Under the pieces are notes generated by a model. That model was not told the origin of the DNA and searched no databases. It saw nothing but the letters and a program-made list of their open reading frames with translations. The position numbers and the translations under genes are program-made. From SCGC-AAA076-P13 sp965656035 (GTDB taxonomy: Bacteria; Pseudomonadota; Gammaproteobacteria; Magnimaribacterales; D2472), in NCBI GenBank assembly GCA_965656035.1, contig CBFHIO010000046.1, positions 1 through 7,523 on the forward strand: DNA of 7,523 nt, read 5' to 3'. Shown here piece by piece: positions 1 through 5,705 of this stretch; the stretch's first letter is position 1; every line of letters begins with the position of its first letter.

Positions 1-1404
1 ATTTGCAAGTGTCTCTACGGCCAAGTCCTGTCCAAAAATAACCCTTTTAAGATTTTCTTCTAAGTTTTTAAGATCTTTCTTATCTGAAACAGTAATACTT
101 TGCTCCGGTATCTTGGTAATTTTAGATATAGTTTTCTCAATATCAGTTTGATTTACGGTTATATTTTTATTATTTTTTCTTGCTACATTAAGCATAGCTC
201 CAGTTTCATCGATAACATCTATGGCTTTGTCAGGTAAAAATCTATCATTAATGTATTTTGAAGACAGATCAACAGAAGCCTTAACAGCTTCACTTGAATA
301 TGAAACATTATGATAATCTTCATATATGTTTTTAATACCATTTATTATCTCAATACATTCATCGAAAGAGGGTTCAACTACGTCAATTTTTTGAAATCTT
401 CTAGATAGCGCCTGATTTTGGTCAAAAATACCCCTGTATTCCTGGAATGTTGTAGAGCCAATGCATCTTAAGGCACCCTTTCCAAGCGCTGGTTTAAGAA
501 TATTTGATACATCTAATGAACCACCAGATGCAGAACCTGCTCCTATAATTGTATGTATTTCATCTATGAATAATATTGCTTTATCTTTTGTTTCTAGAAA
601 TTTTAAAACTTCTTTGAGTCTTTTTTCAAAATCACCTCTATATTTTGTTCCAGCAATCAAAGCAGCAATATCCAAAGAATAAATGACTGAACCACTTAAG
701 ATATTTGGGACTTTTTTATTACAAATTAGATAAGCCAATCCCTCAGCTATTGCAGTTTTTCCAACACCAGATTCTCCCACAAGCAATGGGTTATTTTTTG
801 TTCTTCTTGATAAAATTTGAATTAATCGATCAACTTCCTTAGTTCTTCCGATCAAATTATCAATCTTATCTGCGTTAACTAAGTTATTTAAATTAATTAA
901 ATACTCATTTTCTTCTGTTTTTGATTTGTCATGATCGGCACTTTCTTGATCTGTGCTGATACTTTCACCTGTTTTTTTATCAGAAGTACCATGAGAGATA
1001 TATGTGACAACATCTAGTCTATTAATATTATTCTTATTTAAGATGTAAACTGATCTTGATTCTTTTTCAGAAAATATAGCAACTAATATATTAATAGGTT
1101 TAACTACACCTTTACCTGAAGATTGAATATGAAAAACAGCTCTTTGCAGAACTCTTTGAAAGCCAAGCGTTGGTTGAACAGCTTTTTGGTTATCTGTCCT
1201 CATGATACTAGTTTTTTTTAAATGCTCATTAAGCTCGTCTTTTAAGCCCTCAAGGCTAACATTTTGGGCCTCAATAAAATCTTTTACATCGTAATCATTA
1301 AGTATCATCAAAAAAAGATGTTCAACAGTTAGATACTGTATATTAATTTCTTGCGCCTTATCAAAAAGGTTGGCTATTGAAACTTCTAAATCTTTGCTAA
1401 ACAT
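1..1404 (-). CDS. clpA: ATP-dependent Clp protease ATP-binding subunit ClpA (N-terminal 468 residues; cut by window start)
   Basis: ClpA is the hexameric AAA+ unfoldase that feeds substrates into the ClpP peptidase, with ClpS as adaptor for N-degron substrates. I translated the reverse complement from ATG at 1404; the frame stays open to base 1. Visible parts are the Clp N-domain (about residues 1-140), a polar, charged linker (about 140-170) and the whole first AAA+ module. That module has Walker A GESGVGKT at 210-217, the pore-loop KYRG at 254-257, Walker B ILFIDE at 277-282, and the SRRF arginine-finger region at 334-337. The family is usually about 750-760 residues, so the second ATPase ring and the ClpP-binding loop lie outside the window. 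The start lies 2 bp after the clpS stop with no clear Shine-Dalgarno site, which suggests translational coupling. ClpB is unlikely because of the clpS neighbour, the ClpA-like N-domain and the absence of a ClpB-type coiled-coil middle domain after AAA1. Confidence 0.95.
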   Translation of the reverse strand, partial: MFSKDLEVSIANLFDKAQEINIQYLTVEHLFLMILNDYDVKDFIEAQNVSLEGLKDELNEHLKKTSIMRTDNQKAVQPTLGFQRVLQRAVFHIQSSGKGVVKPINILVAIFSEKESRSVYILNKNNINRLDVVTYISHGTSDKKTGESISTDQESADHDKSKTEENEYLINLNNLVNADKIDNLIGRTKEVDRLIQILSRRTKNNPLLVGESGVGKTAIAEGLAYLICNKKVPNILSGSVIYSLDIAALIAGTKYRGDFEKRLKEVLKFLETKDKAILFIDEIHTIIGAGSASGGSLDVSNILKPALGKGALRCIGSTTFQEYRGIFDQNQALSRRFQKIDVVEPSFDECIEIINGIKNIYEDYHNVSYSSEAVKASVDLSSKYINDRFLPDKAIDVIDETGAMLNVARKNNKNITVNQTDIEKTISKITKIPEQSITVSDKKDLKNLEENLKRVIFGQDLAVETLAN

Positions 1405-1406
1405 AT

Positions 1407-1745
1407 TTAATCTGTTAATGGTTCTATTTCACTTAATAAAGGATGGTTGTGATGTTTTGCCATATTATTAACTTCATATGACATCATTTCAGCAATCTCT
1501 TTAGAAAATATACCACAAACACCCTTTCCTTTTGTATGAACTGCCATCATTATTTGAGTAGATTTTTCATGAGTGTGATTGAAAACAGTTTGGAGCACGT
1601 AAACAACGAACTCCATTGGAGTGTAATCATCATTAATTAAGACGACTTGATATAAAGGCGGTTCTTTGAGTTCTGGATCTTTTTCTAGTACTGATGACCC
1701 TATGTCATTTGATGAATCGATGCTATCTTTAGATAAGCTTATCAT
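1407..1745 (-). CDS. clpS: ClpS, N-degron adaptor for ClpAP
   Basis: ClpS binds proteins with destabilising N-terminal residues (Phe, Leu, Trp, Tyr) and hands them to ClpA. The 112-residue product is close to the E. coli length of 106. After a variable, polar N-terminal tail (about residues 1-27) the core aligns well by eye with E. coli ClpS: the NDDYTPMEF stretch at 38-46, MMAVH at 66-70, and HPLL at 101-104. The substrate-pocket residues known from E. coli (Asn34, Asp35, Asp36, Met40, His66) correspond to Asn38, Asp39, Asp40, Met44 and His70, so it should be a working N-degron adaptor rather than a diverged paralogue. Its ATG shares one base with the icd stop (TAATG), and an AAGGA ribosome site (1750-1754) lies 4 bp upstream inside the icd end. 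clpA follows after 2 bp. Translation is therefore probably coupled across all three genes. Confidence 0.96.
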   Translation of the reverse strand: MISLSKDSIDSSNDIGSSVLEKDPELKEPPLYQVVLINDDYTPMEFVVYVLQTVFNHTHEKSTQIMMAVHTKGKGVCGIFSKEIAEMMSYEVNNMAKHHNHPLLSEIEPLTD

Positions 1746-2998
1746 TACATCCTTTTAACCATCTCTTCACCGAATCCTGAACACGATACAAGATCAGCAC
1801 CATCCATCATTCGTTCAAAATCATAAGTTACTTTTTTAGCAAGAATTGTTTTTTCCATTGAGCTTATAATTAAATCAGCAGCTTCTGTCCAGCCCATATG
1901 TCTTAACATCATTTCTGCAGATAATATTAAGCTCCCAGGATTAACTTTATCTTGACCAGCATATTTTGGAGCGGTACCGTGAGTAGCTTCAAATACAGCA
2001 TATTCATCAGATAAATTAGCACCTGGAGCAATACCGATACCACCAACACAAGCAGCTAAAGCATCTGATATATAATCACCATTTAAATTCATGGTTGCAA
2101 TAACATCATAATCTTTTGGTCTTAGTAATATTTGCTGTAAAAAAGCATCACAAATTACGTCTTGTATAACTATATTCTTGCCATTTTTTGGATTTTTAAT
2201 TACCTGCCAAGGACCTCCATCTAAGTCTTCACCGTTATAAGCATTCTTGGCTAGATCATAACCCCAATCTCTGAATGCACCTTCTGTATATTTCATAATA
2301 TTACCCTTGTGAACAAGAGTCACAGAATTTCTGTCGTTATCAATTGCATAATCTATTGCTTTTTTTACAAGTCTTTCGGTGCCTTCTTTTGATATGGGTT
2401 TGACGCCTATTCCTACGGTGTCTGGAAATCTAATTTGAACAATACCAAAATCATCTTCAAGAGTTTTAACGATTTTTTGAGATTCCTCTGATCCAGCCTT
2501 AAATTCAATTCCAGCATAAATATCTTCAGAATTCTCCCTAAAAATAACCATGTCAGTATCTTGCGGTCTTTTTACCGGTGATGGCACTCCTTCAAAATAC
2601 CTGATTGGTCTAAGGCATACATATAAATCTAATATCTGTCTTAGCGAAACATTTAGTGATCTAATGCCTCCTCCAACAGGGGTTGTTAAGGGCCCTTTTA
2701 TACTGACCACATATTCTTTTAGAGCATCAATTGTTTCGTCTGGTAACCAGGTATCTTTTTCGTATACTTTAGTAGATTTCTCACCACAATAAACTTCCAT
2801 CCATTCGATTTTTCTTTTTCCGCCATATGCAAGTTTCACAGCATTATCAACTACATTTAACATTGCAGGAGTTATGTCTACGCCAATGCCATCACCTTCG
2901 ATATAAGGAATAATTGGATTATCTGGAACATTTAACACACCATCAATATAAGAAATTTTTTCTCCTGAAGTTGGCTCTTTAATTTTCTTGAATTTCAT
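1745..2998 (-). CDS. icd: NADP-dependent isocitrate dehydrogenase
   Basis: Icd oxidatively decarboxylates isocitrate to 2-oxoglutarate, making NADPH, in the cytosolic TCA cycle. The 417-residue product matches the 416-residue E. coli enzyme in length, with residues offset by one. Isocitrate-binding residues are present as Ser114, Asn116, Arg120, Arg130 and Arg154. The catalytic pair is Tyr161 and Lys231, and the metal-binding aspartates are Asp284, Asp308 and Asp312. Coenzyme residues that define NADP preference in E. coli (Lys344, Tyr345, Val351, Arg395) are matched by Lys345, Tyr346, Val352 and Arg396. NAD-type enzymes differ at these positions, so NADP use is a confident inference. Ser114 is the equivalent of the serine phosphorylated by AceK in E. 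coli; no aceK lies in the window. The gene starts at ATG 2998, with AGGG at 3011-3014 as a weakly placed ribosome site 12 bp upstream. It is followed without a gap by clpS, which is unusual for icd. Confidence 0.97.
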   Translation of the reverse strand: MKFKKIKEPTSGEKISYIDGVLNVPDNPIIPYIEGDGIGVDITPAMLNVVDNAVKLAYGGKRKIEWMEVYCGEKSTKVYEKDTWLPDETIDALKEYVVSIKGPLTTPVGGGIRSLNVSLRQILDLYVCLRPIRYFEGVPSPVKRPQDTDMVIFRENSEDIYAGIEFKAGSEESQKIVKTLEDDFGIVQIRFPDTVGIGVKPISKEGTERLVKKAIDYAIDNDRNSVTLVHKGNIMKYTEGAFRDWGYDLAKNAYNGEDLDGGPWQVIKNPKNGKNIVIQDVICDAFLQQILLRPKDYDVIATMNLNGDYISDALAACVGGIGIAPGANLSDEYAVFEATHGTAPKYAGQDKVNPGSLILSAEMMLRHMGWTEAADLIISSMEKTILAKKVTYDFERMMDGADLVSCSGFGEEMVKRM

Positions 2999-3031
2999 TT
3001 ATTTATTTATCCCTATAGTAAGATTTATTAG

Positions 3032-3060
3032 CTTAAAAATGGCCATTATTATACTATCAA
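3032..3060 (-). promoter_or_regulatory. Candidate promoter(s) for icd-clpS-clpA
   Basis: On the minus strand two overlapping possibilities are seen. One is a perfect TATAAT at 3053-3048 with no good -35 box, which would give a leader of about 42 bases. The other is TTGATA (3060-3055, five of six matches to TTGACA) with a 17-bp spacer to TTTAAG (3037-3032, four of six), giving a leader of about 26 bases. A 10-bp perfect palindrome, AATGGCCATT (3038-3047), lies inside this region. TATAAT arises easily by chance in DNA this AT-rich, so the exact boxes are uncertain. That a promoter lies in this short divergent gap is much surer. Confidence 0.45.
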
Positions 3061-3075
3061 TTAATGCAATATAAT
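3046..3075 (+). promoter_or_regulatory. Candidate promoter for mnmA-purB
   Basis: A perfect TATAAT at 3070-3075 lies 19 bp before the mnmA ATG at 3095. The best -35 candidate is TTATTA (3046-3051, three of six matches to consensus) at 18-bp spacing, so the assignment rests mainly on the -10 box. Transcription would begin near 3082, leaving a leader of only about 13 bases. It overlaps the region of the divergent icd promoter, so the two units may compete for RNA polymerase or share control. Confidence 0.45.
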
Positions 3076-3094
3076 ATGCATAAAAATAAAGAAT

Positions 3095-4174
3095 ATGGCT
3101 AAAAAAACAGTTGTTGTAGGACTCTCAGGAGGTGTTGATTCATCTGTCACCGCTTATTTATTAAAAGCAGCAGGATATAACGTTAAAGCACTGTTTATGA
3201 AAAACTGGCAATCAGAACCTGGTGAGATTTGTTCCTCAGAGATAGATTTCAAGGATGCTTCTGAAGTATGTGATAAATTAGACATACCTTTACATAAAGC
3301 AAATTTTTCAGATGAGTATTGGGATAGAGTTTTTGCCAACTTTTTAAGTGAACATGAAAAAGGAAGAACACCTAATCCAGATGTTTTATGCAACAGAGAA
3401 ATAAAATTTAAATCATTTTTAGATTATGCATTTGAAATAGGAGCTGATTATATTGCTACAGGTCATTATGCAAAGATTTTAAAGAAAGATGATAGGTATT
3501 ATCTTGCTAGAGCAAGAGATGCGAACAAAGATCAAACCTATTTTTTACATGAAGTTTCAGAAAAAGAATTTTCAAAATGTCTATTTCCTCTAGAAAATTT
3601 AACTAAATCAGAGGTAAGAAATATTGCTTTAAAAAACAATTTAGTTACAGCTAATAAAAAAGATTCTGTAGGTATATGTTTTGTTGGCGAGAAAAACCTT
3701 AAAGATTTTTTAAATAGATTTATAGAGTTTAAAAAAGGAAATATATTGGATGAAAGAAATAACGTAATTGGTCAGCACCAAGGTGCAATTTTATACACCC
3801 AAGGCCAAAGACAGGGTCTAAAGATAGGCGGTGTCAAAGGTAAAGAGGAGCTGCCGTGGTATGTCTATAAAAAAGATATTCAAAATAATGAAATATATGT
3901 GTGCCAAGGTGTTAATAATGAATTGCTTATGAATTACGGCCTTTATGTTGAAGATATAAACTTTATAAATAAAATAAATTATCAATATCCCATCAATTGC
4001 CTGGTTCAGGTAAGACACCAACATACTCCTGTGAAATGTATTATTGAAAAATTATCTGATGAAATTAAAGTTACATTTTCTGAACCAATTAGAGCGATTG
4101 CCCTCGGTCAATCAGCAGTTTTTTATGATAATGATGTATGTCTCGGTGGTGGAGTTATTTGTAAGACTTTTTAA
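3095..4174 (+). CDS. mnmA: tRNA-specific 2-thiouridylase MnmA
   Basis: MnmA adenylates and then thiolates uridine 34 of tRNA-Lys, -Glu and -Gln, making the 2-thio part of mnm5s2U with sulfur relayed through IscS and the Tus proteins. The 359-residue product is close to the E. coli length of 368. The ATP pyrophosphatase P-loop SGGVDSS is at 11-17. PNPDVLCN (93-100) carries catalytic Cys99, and GICFVGE (193-199) carries the second catalytic cysteine, Cys195. The ATGHYA motif is at 121-126, and QGQRQGLKIGG (236-246) begins the central domain, followed by a C-terminal beta-barrel. All key residues are present. The ATG gives the expected start of the family; the ribosome site is weak. hflD, which usually follows mnmA in gammaproteobacteria, is missing, and purB begins 35 bp after the stop. 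Confidence 0.97.
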   Translation: MAKKTVVVGLSGGVDSSVTAYLLKAAGYNVKALFMKNWQSEPGEICSSEIDFKDASEVCDKLDIPLHKANFSDEYWDRVFANFLSEHEKGRTPNPDVLCNREIKFKSFLDYAFEIGADYIATGHYAKILKKDDRYYLARARDANKDQTYFLHEVSEKEFSKCLFPLENLTKSEVRNIALKNNLVTANKKDSVGICFVGEKNLKDFLNRFIEFKKGNILDERNNVIGQHQGAILYTQGQRQGLKIGGVKGKEELPWYVYKKDIQNNEIYVCQGVNNELLMNYGLYVEDINFINKINYQYPINCLVQVRHQHTPVKCIIEKLSDEIKVTFSEPIRAIALGQSAVFYDNDVCLGGGVICKTF

Positions 4175-4209
4175 TATATAATTCTTACTTTCAAGTATAA
4201 GATTAAAAT

Positions 4210-5571
4210 ATGAAATTTGATCACAATAATATTTCACCATTAGATAGCAGGTACGCGAATAAAATCACTAATTTTAGAGAAAATTTCAGTGAATCTGCAT
4301 TGATAAAAATTAGATTTGAGATTGAGATAGAGTGGATATTATATTTATGCAACAGACTTCCAAAAACATTCAAGCCTCTATCAAAAAATTCAATAGAAAA
4401 AATAATTAATTTTAAAAATCAATTTGATAATAAATCAGTATTAAAAATAAAAAAAATTGAATCTACAACAAACCATGATGTTAAGGCTATCGAATATTTT
4501 ATTAGAGATTATTTTAAAAAAGATAAAATCCTATCTTCCTATATCCATTTAATACATTTTGGCCTAACAAGCGAGGATATAAATTCTCTAAGTTATGCTG
4601 TAATGATAAAAAATGGAATATCCCTATATGTAAATGAGATAGCACTTCTAAATAATGTTCTTAAATCTTATTCAAAAAAATGGGCTAACGTTGCCTTTCT
4701 AGCAAGAACTCATGGTCAGCCAGCCTCACCCTCAACTATCGGTAAAGAATTTAAAGTTTTTTCAGCCAGGCTTGATAGAGAAATATCAATATTAAAAGCA
4801 ATTATGCCCCAAGCAAAATTCAGTGGGGCTACGGGAAATTACCACACTTTTACTTTGGTTGATAAAAAAATTAAATGGTCTGAAATTAATAAAAAATTTA
4901 TAAAGAAATTTTCAGTAACTCAAAACCCATACACTACACAAATAGAGCCACATGACTGGATTGCAGAAACATGTCATTCACTTATTAGAATTAATAATAT
5001 TTTAATTGATCTTTGTCAGGACTCTTGGATTTACATATCAAATGAGATATTTGCGCTAAAGCTACTTAAAACCGAAGTCGGCTCCTCAACCATGCCTCAT
5101 AAAGTAAATCCAATTGATTTTGAAAATGCAGAAGGTAATTTTGGAATCTCATCCGCTCTTCTTGATTTTTTTGCAAATAAATTAACCAAATCAAGGCATC
5201 AAAGAGATCTTTCAGATTCAACCGTTCTTAGAAATATAGGCTTAGGGTTCGGTTATTCAGCTCTAGCAATCAAGTCTACAAATAATGGTTTAAATAAAAT
5301 AACGCCAAATAAACCGTTAATTGATAAAGAACTTAATGATAACTGGGAAGTCTTAACTGAAGCAGTTCAGACATTAATGAGATACGAAGGTATTCCAGAT
5401 GCATATGAGCAATTAAAAAATCTTTCAAGAGGATCTAAATTGAACCAAGAATCTTATATTAATTTTATAAATTCTTTAACAATTAGCACTGAATCAAAAA
5501 ATAAACTTCTTAATCTTAGACCCAGTCTTTATACAGGCACGGCTGAAGAAATAGCTAAATCAATATATTAA
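4210..5571 (+). CDS. purB: Adenylosuccinate lyase PurB
   Basis: PurB performs two beta-eliminations that release fumarate: SAICAR to AICAR in purine synthesis, and adenylosuccinate to AMP. The 453-residue protein aligns with the E. coli type (456 residues) along its whole length. SPLDSRY is near the N-terminus (9-15), TTNHDVKA at 86-93 and TSEDIN at 120-125. RTHGQPA (166-172) holds the general-acid His168, and NPYTTQIEPHD lies at 239-249. The fumarase/aspartase-superfamily signature is GSSTMPHKVNP at 291-301, with its catalytic serine on the flexible loop. No clear Shine-Dalgarno site precedes the ATG. The protein looks visibly richer in Lys, Asn and Ile than Icd or AceA, consistent with weaker selection against AT drift rather than transfer. 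It probably shares the mnmA transcript. Confidence 0.97.
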   Translation: MKFDHNNISPLDSRYANKITNFRENFSESALIKIRFEIEIEWILYLCNRLPKTFKPLSKNSIEKIINFKNQFDNKSVLKIKKIESTTNHDVKAIEYFIRDYFKKDKILSSYIHLIHFGLTSEDINSLSYAVMIKNGISLYVNEIALLNNVLKSYSKKWANVAFLARTHGQPASPSTIGKEFKVFSARLDREISILKAIMPQAKFSGATGNYHTFTLVDKKIKWSEINKKFIKKFSVTQNPYTTQIEPHDWIAETCHSLIRINNILIDLCQDSWIYISNEIFALKLLKTEVGSSTMPHKVNPIDFENAEGNFGISSALLDFFANKLTKSRHQRDLSDSTVLRNIGLGFGYSALAIKSTNNGLNKITPNKPLIDKELNDNWEVLTEAVQTLMRYEGIPDAYEQLKNLSRGSKLNQESYINFINSLTISTESKNKLLNLRPSLYTGTAEEIAKSIY

Positions 5572-5576
5572 TAATA

Positions 5577-5595
5577 ATTGTAGTATAGCTACAAT
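5577..5595 (+). repeat. Perfect inverted repeat, 7-bp arms, 5-bp loop, between purB and aceA
   Basis: ATTGTAG (5577-5583) and CTACAAT (5589-5595) are perfect complements around TATAG, starting 6 bp after the purB stop. It could be an operator or a weak transcript hairpin at the purB 3' end. It is not a classic intrinsic terminator: the stem is AT-rich and on the plus strand is followed by A residues, not a T run. The motif CTACA recurs twice in tandem at 5669-5678, just before aceA, which fits loosely with a regulator half-site but may be chance. Confidence 0.4.
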
Positions 5596-5641
5596 AAAAA
5601 ATGTCTTTAAAGCCTATTAATACAGTCTTTTTTAAATTAGA

Positions 5642-5670
5642 TTGACATAATATCCTTATTATAATTAACT
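5642..5670 (+). promoter_or_regulatory. Candidate promoter for aceA
   Basis: A perfect TTGACA lies at 5642-5647. At 17-bp spacing the -10 position is TTAACT (5665-5670, three of six matches). A perfect TATAAT lies at 5660-5665 but only 12 bp from TTGACA, too close for a normal sigma-70 pair. Either the weak -10 is used with the strong -35, or the TATAAT is used with an activator replacing the -35. Transcription would start about 30 bp before the aceA ATG. Confidence 0.45.
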
Positions 5671-5695
5671 ACACTACATAATTTTTGTTATTAAT

Positions 5696-5700
5696 AGGGA
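5696..5700 (+). promoter_or_regulatory. Ribosome binding site that decides the aceA start
   Basis: AGGGA is placed 5 bp before ATG 5706. The open frame extends upstream to a TTG at 5685, but that TTG has only AT-rich sequence before it and would bury this ribosome site inside the coding region. The start at 5706 gives the N-terminus MSKHE. Confidence 0.8.
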
Positions 5701-5705
5701 AACTA

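Noticed and set aside
461..682. Plus-strand open frame of 73 codons
   Set aside because: It lies antisense inside the ATPase module of clpA, which has intact Walker motifs, and its product resembles nothing I recognise.
2550..2792. Plus-strand open frame of 80 codons
   Set aside because: It is antisense to the conserved substrate-binding part of icd and has no ribosome site or family resemblance.
3154..3393. Minus-strand open frame of 79 codons
   Set aside because: It is antisense to the N-terminal catalytic part of mnmA; a shadow of the real gene.
3818..4024. Minus-strand open frame with a hydrophobic, membrane-like product
   Set aside because: It is antisense to mnmA. The Ile/Phe/Tyr richness comes from reading AT-rich codons backwards.
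4175..4209. Possible hairpin (CTTACTT with AAGTATAAG) between mnmA and purB
   Set aside because: The stem is short and needs a bulge, and no T run follows; it is not a convincing terminator.
5577..5640. Intrinsic terminator after purB
   Set aside because: The inverted repeat is AT-rich and followed by A residues; the later T run (about 5627-5633) has no stable stem just before it.
5685..5705. Upstream TTG start for aceA, adding seven residues
   Set aside because: A well-placed AGGGA precedes ATG 5706, and the extra residues would be translated from the ribosome-site region.
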